DNA from: Acidobacteria bacterium Ga0077551
GTDB lineage: Bacteria > Pseudomonadota > Alphaproteobacteria > Caulobacterales > Hyphomonadaceae
Length of the DNA: 64,000 nucleotides
NCBI GenBank assembly: GCA_001464545.1
Contig: LNFC01000006.1
Location: forward strand, 53,632 to 117,631
Direction: 5' to 3'
Made by a program: the position numbers and the translations under genes. The notes beneath the pieces are model-generated. The model was not told where the DNA came from, ran no database searches, and was given only the letters and a program-made list of their open reading frames with translations. Below, piece after piece: positions 38,280-47,974 of the stretch (position 1 is its first letter; every line of letters begins with the position of its first letter).

Positions 38280-40052
38280 ATGCCCTACGACGCCCCTATT
38301 AATGAAATAGAGTTCTCTCTCAAGGAGTTAGCCGGAATCGGTCAACTGGCGGGACTGCCAGGTCTTGAGGCGTATGACGCTGGTATCGTCCGCCCGATCC
38401 TTGAGGAGGCCGCCAAACTTGCCAGCGAAGTGCTGGCGCCTCTGAACCCTACAGGTGATTCGCAAGGAGCACGGCTGGGCGATGAAGGGGTGATCGCACC
38501 AGACGGCTTCAAGGCGGCCTACGACGCCTTTCGCAAAGGCGGCTGGATGGGCCTTGCAGCGCCGGAAGAGTGGGGCGGACAGGGCCTGCCGCGCGCGCTC
38601 GCCCTCGGGGTGATGGAGATGTTCCACTCGGCGAACATGGCGTTCGGCCTTTGCCCGATGCTGAGCTACGGCGCCGTTGAAGCCTTGCTCGCCCATGGAA
38701 CGGACGGGCAGAAGAAGACCTACCTGCCGAAACTCGTCGCTGGTGATTGGACCGGGACAATGAACCTGACCGAGCCTCAGGCCGGCAGTGATGTCGGTGC
38801 GCTCACGACCAAGGCGGCCCCGAACGCGGATGGCAGCTACGCCATCACCGGGCAGAAAATCTACATCACCTGGGGCGATCACGACCTCGCCGAGAACATC
38901 ATTCACATGGTCCTCGCCCGCCTGCCAGGCGCGCCGAAAGGATCGAAGGGGATCTCTCTGTTCCTTGTTCCCAAGTTTCTGGTGCACGCCGATGGATCCC
39001 TGGGCGCTCGAAATTCCGTGCGCTGCATCGGGCTGGAGAAGAAGATCGGCATCCATGCGAGCCCGACTTGCGTCATGGAGTATGCAGGCGCGACCGGTTG
39101 GCTGATCGGGGAAGCCAACAAGGGCCTGGCCTGCATGTTCACGATGATGAATTCGGCGCGCTTGAATGTCGGGCTAGAAGGCGTCGGCGTCGGGGAGGCG
39201 GCCTACCAAGCGGCCTTCAGCTACGCGAAGGACCGCAGGCAGGGTGCCGCTGAAGGCGTGTCCGGCCCGGCACCCATTCTGCATCACGCGGATGTACGCC
39301 GTACACTGATCACCATGCGCGCCCGCGTCGCGGCTGCGCGGGCCATCTGTTACGCCTGCGGGGTCTCGGCAGACCTCGCGCATGCCTCCGGCGTCCCGTC
39401 GGTTCGCGCCGCCGCCAAGGCCCGGGAAGACCTGCTGACGCCTATCGCCAAGGCATGGAGCACCGACATGGGCGTCGATGTCGCCAGTCTCGGCGTGCAG
39501 GTGCATGGCGGAATGGGCTTCATGAACGACACGCTCGCCGCGCAGCTCTACCGCGATGCCCGGATAGCGCCGATTTACGAGGGCACCAACGGCATCCAGG
39601 CTATCGATCTCGTCGGGCGGAAGATCACCGCCAATGGCGGCGCCTCGATGCGCGCCATGCTGACCGAGATTGACGAAACCGTGCGGCTCGCGCGCTCCAC
39701 CAACGACCCGCAATTCGTTCAGTTGGCGGAGCGTCTCTGGGCCGCTTCCAAGGCGCTAGCGGAAACGACGGACTGGATGCTCGCACGCATGAAAGCCGAA
39801 GAGCAAGATAAGGCGCTCGCTGGGGCAACTGCCTATCTCGCGCTCGCCGGCGACGTGATCGGCGGCCATTTCCTCGCGCGTGCGGCACTTGCGGCGCGGC
39901 AGAAGGATCCGGACTTTCGGGCCCGGCAGATGGCGCTGGCAGGCTTCTTCGCCGAGACCTCGCTCGCCTCCGCGCCTGGCCGCGTACCCGGTATAACTGA
40001 AGGCGGCGACCGGTTCCTCGACAACAGCCGCGCACTCTTTGGAATCGATTAG
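38280..40052 (+). CDS. Acyl-CoA dehydrogenase, long type
   Basis: The 590-residue enzyme has an extra N-terminal segment (MPYDAPINEIEFSLKELAGI), the FAD/substrate site MNLTEPQAGSDVGALTTKA, the C-terminal FAD contact QVHGGMGFMNDTLAAQLYRDARIAPIYEGTNGIQAIDLVGRK, and a further C-terminal domain of about 120 residues. This is the roughly 600-residue acyl-CoA dehydrogenase form that includes DmdC-like enzymes. It oxidises acyl-CoA to enoyl-CoA; chain length or branched substrate cannot be told. No other fatty-acid oxidation genes lie beside it. The downstream pseudouridine synthase gene starts 3 bases after its stop. Confidence 0.92.
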   Translation: MPYDAPINEIEFSLKELAGIGQLAGLPGLEAYDAGIVRPILEEAAKLASEVLAPLNPTGDSQGARLGDEGVIAPDGFKAAYDAFRKGGWMGLAAPEEWGGQGLPRALALGVMEMFHSANMAFGLCPMLSYGAVEALLAHGTDGQKKTYLPKLVAGDWTGTMNLTEPQAGSDVGALTTKAAPNADGSYAITGQKIYITWGDHDLAENIIHMVLARLPGAPKGSKGISLFLVPKFLVHADGSLGARNSVRCIGLEKKIGIHASPTCVMEYAGATGWLIGEANKGLACMFTMMNSARLNVGLEGVGVGEAAYQAAFSYAKDRRQGAAEGVSGPAPILHHADVRRTLITMRARVAAARAICYACGVSADLAHASGVPSVRAAAKAREDLLTPIAKAWSTDMGVDVASLGVQVHGGMGFMNDTLAAQLYRDARIAPIYEGTNGIQAIDLVGRKITANGGASMRAMLTEIDETVRLARSTNDPQFVQLAERLWAASKALAETTDWMLARMKAEEQDKALAGATAYLALAGDVIGGHFLARAALAARQKDPDFRARQMALAGFFAETSLASAPGRVPGITEGGDRFLDNSRALFGID

Positions 40053-40055
40053 ACC

Positions 40056-41024
40056 ATGGCCGCCTGGACCAAAACCTATGACGGCGTAGAGCCCGTCCGC
40101 ATCAACAAGTGGCTGGCGCTGGAAGGCGTCTGTTCGCGCCGTGAAGCGGATGCCCTGATCGAAAAGGGGCTGGTTGAGCTCGACGGGAAGCCGGTCACGG
40201 AGCTCGGCGAACGGATCGTCCCGGGACAGACGATCAAGCTGAATTCCAAGGCGGCGCAAAAGCTCGACAACCAGCTCTCGATCGTCTTGAACAAACCCGT
40301 CGGCTACGTGTCCGGAACGCCGGAACCCGGCGAGACGCCTGCCATCCGCCTGATCACCAAGGCCACGCTGAAAGGTGAAGCGCACGCGATCCCGGGACGC
40401 AACAACAAGATGGCGCCTCTTGGCCGGCTCGACAAAGACTCGCGCGGCCTTCTGATCCTATCGGAAGACGGCGTGCTGGCGAAAGCCGTCATCGGGCCGC
40501 TCAGCGAAGTCGACAAGGAGTATGTGGTCAAGGTGCTCGGCGAAATCACGCCGGAGAAACTGGCACTCCTCCGGCATGGCCTCGAACTCGACGGCCGCAA
40601 GCTTCGCCCCGCCAAAGTCAATGCCGAAGGCAAGGACACGCTCCGCTTCGTTCTGTCCGAAGGCCGCAACCGCCAGATCCGGCGGATGTGTTCGCTCGTC
40701 CACCTCCGGGTGGCGGATTTGCAGCGCATCCGCGTCGGCCCGGTCGAACTCGGCAACCTGCCGGAGGGCAAATGGCGCCCGCTCAGCCACAAGGAACGCG
40801 CGGCCCTGATCGCCGCCAGCGTCGGCAAGGCGGCAGAGGCCAAGTCGGCGAAGAAGGCACCCGCGCCGGGGCCGAAGGCGCGTAAGTCATCTGGCGAAAA
40901 GTCCAAGGAAGTGGCCTCGGAACTGGCCCCGAAAGTACCCTACCGCACCCGCAACTATGGCCTGACCGGGGAGGGCTTCCGGCGCACCAAGCTGCCGCCG
41001 CGGCCCCGTAACCCGATCAAATAG
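40056..41024 (+). CDS. 23S rRNA pseudouridine synthase, RluF-like
   Basis: The 322-residue protein has an S4 RNA-binding domain (RINKWLALEGVCSRREADALIEKGLVELDGK) and the RsuA/RluF catalytic motif APLGRLDKDSRGLLILSEDG with the catalytic aspartate. EVDKEYVVKV and EGRNRQIRRMC follow. It isomerises uridine to pseudouridine in 23S rRNA; the motif is closest to RluF, but RluB/RluE-type specificity cannot be excluded. The last 70 residues form a lysine/alanine/proline-rich basic tail, common in alphaproteobacterial members, that could aid RNA binding. Confidence 0.88.
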   Translation: MAAWTKTYDGVEPVRINKWLALEGVCSRREADALIEKGLVELDGKPVTELGERIVPGQTIKLNSKAAQKLDNQLSIVLNKPVGYVSGTPEPGETPAIRLITKATLKGEAHAIPGRNNKMAPLGRLDKDSRGLLILSEDGVLAKAVIGPLSEVDKEYVVKVLGEITPEKLALLRHGLELDGRKLRPAKVNAEGKDTLRFVLSEGRNRQIRRMCSLVHLRVADLQRIRVGPVELGNLPEGKWRPLSHKERAALIAASVGKAAEAKSAKKAPAPGPKARKSSGEKSKEVASELAPKVPYRTRNYGLTGEGFRRTKLPPRPRNPIK

Positions 41025-41077
41025 CATTCCCCTGCGTGACGGCTCGACGTGCCCTCTTGCCGGGGTATCGTCCCGGC

Positions 41078-42163
41078 ATGGATGGATTTGAATACGTACC
41101 GACCAGCCGTTTCGGGCTGGATTATCCCTTCGGGGACGTCACGCCGGGCCTCGCCGAGACGATTGCCGTTGCGCCGGGGATCGAATGGGTGCGCATGCCG
41201 CTGCCCTTCTCGCTGAAGTTCATCAATCTCTGGCTCATCGATGATGGCGACAGCTGGACCATAGTCGACACGGGCCTCCCGCTGCCGGAGACGAAGTCCG
41301 CCTGGCGCCAGCTGCTCGATGCCCGCGTCACGCCGCAGAAGCCGCTGAAACGCGTCATCATTACCCACATGCACCCGGACCATGTCGGCAGCGCCGGCTG
41401 GCTATGCCACAAATACGGCGCCGAACTCTGGATGAGCCGTCTGGAATACATCACCTGCCGGATGCTGGTGGCCGATACCGGCCGCCAGGCGCCGCCGGTG
41501 GCCATCGAATTCTACCGCCAGTCCGGCTGGGGCGAAGCGGCCCTAGAGAACTACAAGTCGCGCTTCGGCGGATTCGGCCGGGGCGTGAGCCTGATGCCGG
41601 ATGCCTACCACCGCCTGTCAGACGGAGACACGTTCGAGATGGCCGGCGCCACCTGGCAGGTCATAGTGGGCGCAGGCCATTCGCCCGAACACGCCTGCCT
41701 CTACTGCCCGGAGCGCAACATCCTGATCTCCGGCGACCAGATCCTGCCGCGCATCTCGTCCAACGTATCGGTCCACCCGACGGAACCCGAAGCTGATCCG
41801 CTGGCAGAATGGCTCGACAGTTGCCGCAAGCTCCTCACCGCGCTCCCGGAAGATTGCCTGGTCCTGCCAGCTCACAACGAGCCCTTCACCGGTGCCCACA
41901 AGCGCCTGCAGCACCTGATCGACGGCCACGAAACGGCGCTCACCCGCCTGCGGCGGCGCCTCGAGAAGGGTCCTGCTAACGTGCTGGACACGTTTGTCTC
42001 GGTATTCGGCCGGGCGATCGAGGGCGACGAACTTAGCATGGCCACGGGTGAGGCGCTCGCACACCTGAATTACCTCAAACACCGGGGCGAACTGGCCGTT
42101 GCCCGCTCCGAAAGCGGCGTGGCGCTTTACAACCTCGCCCATGTCGCCCAACCCGGCGAATAG
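41078..42163 (+). CDS. Metallo-beta-lactamase fold hydrolase
   Basis: The 361-residue protein has the HxHxDH zinc motif (THMHPDHVG, H97/H99/D101/H102), a further metal-site histidine in VIVGAGHSPEHACLYCPE, and SGDQILPRIS. A C-terminal helical region follows (PAHNEPFTGAHKRLQHLIDGHE). The order matches the glyoxalase II/LACTB2-like group of MBL-fold hydrolases, whose substrates vary widely. The ATG at 41078 is chosen because the conserved part begins there. The lepB gene follows after 81 bases. Confidence 0.88.
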   Translation: MDGFEYVPTSRFGLDYPFGDVTPGLAETIAVAPGIEWVRMPLPFSLKFINLWLIDDGDSWTIVDTGLPLPETKSAWRQLLDARVTPQKPLKRVIITHMHPDHVGSAGWLCHKYGAELWMSRLEYITCRMLVADTGRQAPPVAIEFYRQSGWGEAALENYKSRFGGFGRGVSLMPDAYHRLSDGDTFEMAGATWQVIVGAGHSPEHACLYCPERNILISGDQILPRISSNVSVHPTEPEADPLAEWLDSCRKLLTALPEDCLVLPAHNEPFTGAHKRLQHLIDGHETALTRLRRRLEKGPANVLDTFVSVFGRAIEGDELSMATGEALAHLNYLKHRGELAVARSESGVALYNLAHVAQPGE

Positions 42164-42244
42164 CAGTCTGACCCGGTATTTCGCCTTCGCAGAGCATTAC
42201 CTTTTCGTCTAAGACTGGCCCCGAAGCGGATTCTTGAGGTCGTG

Positions 42245-43093
42245 ATGCCGAGCGAAATCGACGCCCAGACCCAACCGGCGCCGCCAGCGTCCACCTGGGA
42301 AAAGGTCAAGCGGGAGCTTAAGGAGTGGGGCGCCACGCTGGCCATCGTCGCGCCGGCATTCCTGCTGTTCACGGGCCTCCTGTACGAGCAGCGCGTGATT
42401 CCCTCCGAAAGCATGGTGCCGACGCTGGAAGTCGGCGACCGCGTCGCCGTTGCCAAGTTTGCCTATGGATACGGGCGCTATTCTCTCCCGCTCAGCCTCG
42501 GCCGCTACCTGCCACTCGGCGAAGGCCGGTTTTTCCCCAGCACGCCGGAGCGCGGCGAAGTGGTGGTTTTCGAACATACCCATTCCGACCGGGTCATGAT
42601 CAAGCGCATTGTCGGCCTGCCCGGCGACACGGTGCAGATCCTAGGCGAGACGTTGATCATCAACGGTCAGCCGGTGGAGTCCGAATTGGTCCGCGAAGTG
42701 CGCTATGCGCCTGACAAGGAAGTGGTGATAGAACAGGTTCAGGAATGGACCGAAACGATCGGCGACCGGACCTGGACCACCCACAGGGGCCTTCGCGGCC
42801 GCCCGGTCTCGGACACCTTGCTCTTCGTCGTGCCGGAGGATCATCTGTTCCTGATCGGCGACAACCGCAACAATTCCTACGACAGCCGCGAACTCTCCGG
42901 CCATTGCCCGCCCATCAATGGCGTGGTCGACCGTGCAGGCTGCCCGCTGCGGGGCGATCCGGATGACGCCTCGATCGGTTTTGTCCCAACGGATCACCTG
43001 ATCGGGCGCGCAGATACCGTGCTGCTGACCTTCCATCGCTGCCAATTGCAGGACGGCGAGGAGTGCAAGAAACGCGTCTGGCGCGGACTCTAG
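42245..43093 (+). CDS. lepB: Signal peptidase I
   Basis: The 282-residue protein has one N-terminal membrane segment (ATLAIVAPAFLLFTGLLYE), the catalytic serine S56 (VIPSESMVPTLEVGDRV), the general-base lysine K120 (RVMIKRIVGLPGD) and the box E motif FLIGDNRNNSYDSR. It cuts signal peptides from exported proteins on the periplasmic face. A GTG lies directly before the ATG at 42245; the ATG with TTGAGG upstream is preferred. The insert between the catalytic boxes is longer than in many alphaproteobacterial LepB enzymes. Confidence 0.96.
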   Translation: MPSEIDAQTQPAPPASTWEKVKRELKEWGATLAIVAPAFLLFTGLLYEQRVIPSESMVPTLEVGDRVAVAKFAYGYGRYSLPLSLGRYLPLGEGRFFPSTPERGEVVVFEHTHSDRVMIKRIVGLPGDTVQILGETLIINGQPVESELVREVRYAPDKEVVIEQVQEWTETIGDRTWTTHRGLRGRPVSDTLLFVVPEDHLFLIGDNRNNSYDSRELSGHCPPINGVVDRAGCPLRGDPDDASIGFVPTDHLIGRADTVLLTFHRCQLQDGEECKKRVWRGL

Positions 43094-43122
43094 TTTAACC
43101 CGCCGCTCCGTTGGCTTCGCGC

Positions 43123-43139
43123 TTGCCCGGACCGGGCAA
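43123..43139. repeat. Inverted repeat downstream of lepB
   Basis: TTGCCCGG (43123-43130) and CCGGGCAA (43132-43139) are exact reverse complements around one base, about 30 bases past the lepB stop. No U-tract follows, so it is at best a weak terminator or RNA-stabilising hairpin. Confidence 0.4.
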
Positions 43140-43198
43140 CGCCGTTAGTCGGAAGCTGCGGGCGAGGAGCCTTGCTTGAACCACTCGGGGGAAGGACG

Positions 43199-43801
43199 AT
43201 GCCAGACACGACATCGGCCGGGTCGCGGCGCGGACCCATCATTATCTCCCGGCATGGCCGACCTGCGCTGGATCGCCGGGCCGGGCCAAAGCTCGGCTGG
43301 CGTGAGTATGTCGGCTGGTGGGATCGGTATGAAGCGGGCCCACTCGCCGACGGCCAGAAAGCGCCTCAAGCCCTGATGGACCTCGTCGCGGACGCCGATG
43401 TGGTGTTTGCATCCGGACGGCTGCGGGCCCAGCAAACCGCTGGTATCGCTTTGCCGCACAAGAGCGCCGCGCATGATCCCGTGTTCAATGAGGCAACGCT
43501 GCCGCCGCCAAAGTTCGCCGGTGTAAAGGCCCTGCCGAAAACCTGGAACGTGCTGGCGCGTACCGCTTGGCTGGCCGGCCACAGCCTTGGCGGCGAAAAC
43601 TCGAAAGAGGCGCGCCTGCGGGCCAAGATCGCGGCGCTGCGGCTGCATGAGGCCTCCGCGCAGGGAAAGGTCTATCTGGCCGCCCATGGCTGGTTCAACC
43701 GGATGCTCCGCCCGGAACTCCGCCAGCTTGGCTGGGTCTGCGTGGAAGACGGCGGAGACCGTTACTGGAGCTACCGCGTCTACACGTATCGCGGGGGATA
43801 A
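43199..43801 (+). CDS. Histidine phosphatase superfamily protein
   Basis: The 200-residue protein has the RHG motif near its N-terminus (IIISRHGRPALDR) and a second catalytic-type histidine late in the chain (VYLAAHGWFNRMLR). A transition-region pattern (DADVVFASGRLRAQQTAG) is typical of histidine phosphatases. The spacing and overall length are like the phosphoglycerate-mutase/SixA-like group, but the substrate is unknown. GGGGGAAGGAC precedes the ATG at 43199, which decides the start over an upstream TTG. Confidence 0.8.
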   Translation: MPDTTSAGSRRGPIIISRHGRPALDRRAGPKLGWREYVGWWDRYEAGPLADGQKAPQALMDLVADADVVFASGRLRAQQTAGIALPHKSAAHDPVFNEATLPPPKFAGVKALPKTWNVLARTAWLAGHSLGGENSKEARLRAKIAALRLHEASAQGKVYLAAHGWFNRMLRPELRQLGWVCVEDGGDRYWSYRVYTYRGG

Positions 43802-43877
43802 TCCGGCCGGTGGCCGGTATTTCGGTTGTCGGTCCCTGCCGGGGGCTCTAGAACTTTCAAAAAGCGGCGGGAGCAGG

Positions 43878-44132
43878 ATGCCAGATATGGCTGAGACCAA
43901 GATCAAACCGGTCGATAAGATGACCTTCGAGGAAGCGCTCGCGGAACTCGAGGGCATCGTGCGGCAGCTCGAAACGGGCGACGTCGAACTGGAAAAATCC
44001 ATCGCGATCTATGAGCGCGGCGCAGCGCTGAAGGCGCATTGCGAAGGGCGCCTGAAATCTGCGGAACTGAAGGTCGAGCAGATCGTGCAAGGCAGCAACG
44101 GCCCGGCCACCGAACCTGCAGCATTCGACTGA
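43878..44132 (+). CDS. xseB: Exodeoxyribonuclease VII small subunit
   Basis: The 84-residue protein has the XseB pattern KMTFEEALAELEGIVRQLETGDVELEKSIAIYERGAALKAHCEGRLKSAELKVEQI, two helices that bind the large subunit. Exonuclease VII degrades single-stranded DNA. The ATG at 43878 with GGGAGCAGG just upstream is clear, although the frame is open further 5'. It lies directly before ispA and dxs, an arrangement common in proteobacteria; the large subunit XseA is not in this window. Confidence 0.93.
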   Translation: MPDMAETKIKPVDKMTFEEALAELEGIVRQLETGDVELEKSIAIYERGAALKAHCEGRLKSAELKVEQIVQGSNGPATEPAAFD

Positions 44133-44147
44133 GAGTTCGAACAGGCA

Positions 44148-45044
44148 ATGGCGGACGTTACCGGGTTCGAGCAAAGGCTGAAGGAAGTGGCAGACCGGGT
44201 GACGGTTGCGCTCGATCAGCTTATTCCGCCGGCCAGCGGCCCTGAAGCCAACCTGATGCGCGCCATGCGCCACGCGGCCCTCGCCAATGGCAAAAGGATG
44301 CGGCCCTTCTTCGTGCTCGAAACCGGCGCGATGTTCGGCGCCTCCGAAAAAAGCCTGTTGCGCACTGCGGCGGCGCTCGAGTGCGTCCACTGTTATTCGC
44401 TCGTCCACGACGACCTGCCGTGCATGGACGATGACGATTTCCGGCGCGGCCAACCCACCGTCCATAAGGCCTTCGACGAGGCGACGGCCGTTCTTGCGGG
44501 CGACGCCCTGCTGACGCTGGCGTTCAAGATCCTGGCCTCGAATGAAACCCATGACGATCCGGCCATCCGGGTCATGTTGATCGAGCGTCTTGCCGACGCC
44601 TCAGGCGCCCGCGGCATGGTGGGCGGCCAGATGATCGACATGCTGGAGCTCGACAGTCCCCGGGACCTCAACACGATCACCCGGATGCAGCGCCTGAAGA
44701 CGGGCGCCCTGATCTCCTACGCCATGGAAGCCGCCGCGATCATCGGTCATGCGCGGGAAGCCGAGCGCAACGCCTTGGCCGGCTTTGCCAATGACCTCGG
44801 CCTCGCCTACCAGATTGCCGACGATATTCTGGACGCGGAAGGCGACGAAGAGGTCGCCGGCAAGCCGCTGCGGACTGATCATGTTGCTGGAAAAGCCAAT
44901 TTCGTGACCCTCCTGGGGGTTGATGGGGCCCGCCAACGGGTCCGTTTGCTGGCGGCCCAGGCCAAGGAACATCTGGGAATTTTCCGTGACAAGGCCGCTA
45001 TACTGCTCCATTCCGTGGACTATGTATTGAATAGGCCACGTTGA
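44148..45044 (+). CDS. ispA: Farnesyl diphosphate synthase (polyprenyl synthetase)
   Basis: The 298-residue enzyme has the first aspartate-rich motif in YSLVHDDLPCMDDDDFRRG (about residues 88-97) and the second near residue 225 (IADDILDAEGD). It matches short-chain trans-prenyltransferases and is placed between xseB and dxs, as usual for ispA. It condenses isopentenyl and dimethylallyl diphosphate to farnesyl diphosphate in the cytoplasm. Chain length is inferred from context; geranylgeranyl synthesis is less likely. Confidence 0.93.
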   Translation: MADVTGFEQRLKEVADRVTVALDQLIPPASGPEANLMRAMRHAALANGKRMRPFFVLETGAMFGASEKSLLRTAAALECVHCYSLVHDDLPCMDDDDFRRGQPTVHKAFDEATAVLAGDALLTLAFKILASNETHDDPAIRVMLIERLADASGARGMVGGQMIDMLELDSPRDLNTITRMQRLKTGALISYAMEAAAIIGHAREAERNALAGFANDLGLAYQIADDILDAEGDEEVAGKPLRTDHVAGKANFVTLLGVDGARQRVRLLAAQAKEHLGIFRDKAAILLHSVDYVLNRPR

Positions 45045-45080
45045 AACAGCTGCGCTGACATCAAGAAAAGACAACGCGAG

Positions 45081-47003
45081 ATGACAGAAATTCGTCCCAA
45101 CCGGCTGCTCGATGCCATCAATTCCCCGGCGGACCTGAAGGGCCGTTCGCGCGCCGAAATCAAGCAGATCGCCGACGAAGTCCGCGAGGAAGTCATCGAT
45201 GTCGTGGCGGTGACCGGCGGCCACCTTGGCTCGGGCCTGGGCGTGGTCGAACTGACGGTGGCGATCCATTCGGTCTTCAATACGCCGGATGACAAGCTCG
45301 TCTGGGATGTTGGTCACCAGTGCTATCCCCACAAGATTCTCACCGGCCGCCGCGACCGGATGCGCACCTTGCGGCAGGGCGGCGGCCTTTCCGGCTTCAC
45401 CAAGCGTTCCGAGAGCGAATACGACCCGTTCGGCGCTGCCCACGCCTCAACCTCGATTTCCGCAGGCCTCGGCTTTGCAAAGGCCCGCGACCTTCAAGGC
45501 CGTAAGAACAACGTGGTCTGCGTCATCGGTGACGGGTCGATGTCGGCCGGCATGGCCTACGAAGCGATGAACAACGCGGGCGCTGACAAGTCGCGCCTGA
45601 TCGTCATCCTCAACGACAACGACATGTCGATTGCGCCGCCGGTCGGCGCCATGAGCCACTATTTCTCGCGCCTTGTCTCTTCGCGCCCTTATCGCGGGCT
45701 TCGCCGTTTCGCGAAGAAGGTTGTTGCGCCGATGGGCCTCGAGTCCCCAGCCCGCCGCGCCGAGGAATACCTGCGCGGATTCGCCATGGGCGGGACGATG
45801 TTCGAGGAGATGGGCTTCTACTATATCGGCCCGGTCGACGGGCACGATCTCGATACGCTGCTGCCGATCCTTGAAAACGTCCGCGATATCGAGGACGGCC
45901 CGATCCTGCTTCACGTTGTGACGCAAAAAGGGAAGGGCTACGCACCGGCCGAAAATTCCGCCGACAAGTATCACGGCGTCTCGAAATTCTCGGTTGTCAC
46001 GGGCGAGCAGGCCAAGGGCGCCGCCGGCCCGCCGACCTATCAGAAAGTGTTCGGCCAGACGCTCGCCAAGCTTGGCGCAACCGATGACAAGATCTGCGCC
46101 ATCACGGCCGCTATGCCGTCCGGTACCTCGACGGACATCTTCGGCGCGAAGTTCCCGGACCGCCATTTCGATGTCGGCATCGCCGAGCAACACGCCGTCA
46201 CGTTCGCGGCAGGTCTCGCAGCCGATGGCATGAAGCCCTTCTGCGCGATCTACTCGACCTTCCTGCAGCGCGGCTATGACCAGGTCGTCCACGATGTGGC
46301 GATCCAGAAACTGCCCGTGCGCTTTGCGCTCGACCGTGCCGGCCTCGTCGGCGCTGACGGTGCAACCCATGCCGGCAGTTTCGACATCGGCTATCTCGGC
46401 GCGTTGCCCGGCTTTGTCTGCATGGCACCGGGTGATGAAGCCGATCTTGCCCGGATGGTGAAGACCGCGCTCGAGATCGACGACGGCCCAAGCTCCATCC
46501 GCTATCCGCGCGGCGAGGGCATCGGCATCGAAATCCCGTCCGACCTGAAAGCCCTCGAGATCGGCAAGGGTCGGATCGTCCGCGAAGGAACCACCGTCGC
46601 GATCCTGTCTTTCGGCGCGCGCCTGCAGGAGTCTCTGAAGGCAGCCGAAATGCTCTCCGCGCAAGGGCTCAGCACCACCGTTGCAGACGCCCGCTTCTCG
46701 CGGCCGCTGGACGCCGAACTGGTCGAGCGTCTGGCCAAGGAACACGAGGTCCTGATCACGATCGAAGAAGGCGCCAAAGGCGGCTTCGGCAGTTTCGTGC
46801 TCGAACACCTGGCCAATGCCGGCGCCTTGGACACCGGCCTCAAGATCCGCATCATGACCCTGCCGGATGTTTTCCAGGACCAGGATTCGCCGTTCGCCAT
46901 GTACGAGACGGCCGGCCTCAACGCCCGCCACATCGCCGCCCGCGCCATTGAGGCCCTCGGGCGAGGTGACATTTCGGCAATCGAGAGAACCGCCCGCGCC
47001 TGA
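45081..47003 (+). CDS. dxs: 1-deoxy-D-xylulose-5-phosphate synthase
   Basis: The 640-residue enzyme has the thiamine diphosphate region [22 protein letters not shown], the [19 protein letters not shown] segment and the transketolase-like pyrimidine domain ([15 protein letters not shown]). It makes DXP from pyruvate and glyceraldehyde-3-phosphate, the first step of the MEP isoprenoid route, so it feeds the ispA enzyme encoded just before. The ATG at 45081 gives the standard N-terminus [20 protein letters not shown]. Confidence 0.97.
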   Translation: MTEIRPNRLLDAINSPADLKGRSRAEIKQIADEVREEVIDVVAVTGGHLGSGLGVVELTVAIHSVFNTPDDKLVWDVGHQCYPHKILTGRRDRMRTLRQGGGLSGFTKRSESEYDPFGAAHASTSISAGLGFAKARDLQGRKNNVVCVIGDGSMSAGMAYEAMNNAGADKSRLIVILNDNDMSIAPPVGAMSHYFSRLVSSRPYRGLRRFAKKVVAPMGLESPARRAEEYLRGFAMGGTMFEEMGFYYIGPVDGHDLDTLLPILENVRDIEDGPILLHVVTQKGKGYAPAENSADKYHGVSKFSVVTGEQAKGAAGPPTYQKVFGQTLAKLGATDDKICAITAAMPSGTSTDIFGAKFPDRHFDVGIAEQHAVTFAAGLAADGMKPFCAIYSTFLQRGYDQVVHDVAIQKLPVRFALDRAGLVGADGATHAGSFDIGYLGALPGFVCMAPGDEADLARMVKTALEIDDGPSSIRYPRGEGIGIEIPSDLKALEIGKGRIVREGTTVAILSFGARLQESLKAAEMLSAQGLSTTVADARFSRPLDAELVERLAKEHEVLITIEEGAKGGFGSFVLEHLANAGALDTGLKIRIMTLPDVFQDQDSPFAMYETAGLNARHIAARAIEALGRGDISAIERTARA

Positions 47004-47123
47004 ACGCCCGCCGCCACAAATTGACCTCAGTTCAGCCCTGTCGCCGCTTGGCTTGCCACGCTAAGCAAAGCGCTGCGCATCCTTCTTTCAGCGCGACTCA
47101 ACGCTTTTCACCGGAGAAAACCG

Positions 47124-47774
47124 ATGCTTCGTCCCCTCCTGTTTGCCGTGGTTTCCGCGCTCGTGCTCGGCGCCTGCGCTTCATCGACTTCCTCGGGCCC
47201 GGCCAAGCCCGAAGCGACCGAGACCTCGGTCGTCGTCTCGACCTTCAATCTTGGCCTCCAGACCGCGGACGAACTCGTCGCCGCCGGAAACACGCCGACC
47301 GCCATCCAGCGGCTCATGCAGCTTGTTGGTGACACCAGCCTGTCGCCCCAGCAGCGCTCCGAAGTGCTCCACAGACTCGGCCAACTCAGCATCTCGCCGA
47401 CGGGATATGACGCAGAAGGCGCAGTCGACTATTTCAACGAAGTGCTGAGAGACTTCGCAACGACCGCCGCAGCGAAACAGTCCGCCGCCGCCTTGCCGGC
47501 CGCCGAAGCCGCCGTTGCCGTCCACCTCGCCACTGTAGAATCGGTTGACTCAACCCGGTCCGACAAGTTCCTCGCGCTGTTCAACCTTGGCCGTCATCAG
47601 GACGCCATCGACCTGATGGTCGCCAATGACATCCTGCCGGGCAACGAGGAGCTGCTGGCGATGTACCAGATCGGCTATCTCTGCGACGACTCCAACCTCA
47701 CCGGCCGCGCCTATTCGGTCTCTGACCGCGACGGCACCCTCCGCAGCCTCCGCTTCTGCGACTTCGGTAAGTAA
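47124..47774 (+). CDS. Lipoprotein with helical, TPR-like repeats
   Basis: The 216-residue protein has a clear lipoprotein signal, MLRPLLFAVVSALVLGAC, with C18 as the acylated residue. The mature part is alanine-rich and helical, with paired-helix stretches (AAGNTPTAIQRLMQLV, SEVLHRLGQLSI, FLALFNLGRHQDAIDLM) that look like divergent TPR units. Two late cysteines (GYLCDDSN, LRFCDFGK) could form a disulfide. I do not recognise the family, and no function is proposed. It is probably anchored to the outer membrane. Confidence 0.7.
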   Translation: MLRPLLFAVVSALVLGACASSTSSGPAKPEATETSVVVSTFNLGLQTADELVAAGNTPTAIQRLMQLVGDTSLSPQQRSEVLHRLGQLSISPTGYDAEGAVDYFNEVLRDFATTAAAKQSAAALPAAEAAVAVHLATVESVDSTRSDKFLALFNLGRHQDAIDLMVANDILPGNEELLAMYQIGYLCDDSNLTGRAYSVSDRDGTLRSLRFCDFGK

Positions 47775-47974
47775 GGCTCCGACCTGCGCGGGGAGCGCCG
47801 CGTAATCCAGACCGGCCCCCTGCGGCCGCAGGCTATCACTTGCCCGGCAAGCGGAGGTCTGCGGCCGATTTGCTTGGCGCAAGAGCGGCGATCCCTGCCA
47901 AATTTGGCCCGCGGCCCCTTCAAAGGGCCCTCCAGACATGGTTTGCTGGCTGCAACCAAACAATCTGGAGGAAA
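47775..47974. other. Non-coding gap with palindromes before the acyl-CoA synthetase
   Basis: This 200-base GC-rich gap holds a perfect 14-base palindrome CCTGCGGCCGCAGG (47819-47832) and a short hairpin GGCCC/GGGCC near 47912-47930. No promoter or gene is convincing. Confidence 0.4.
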
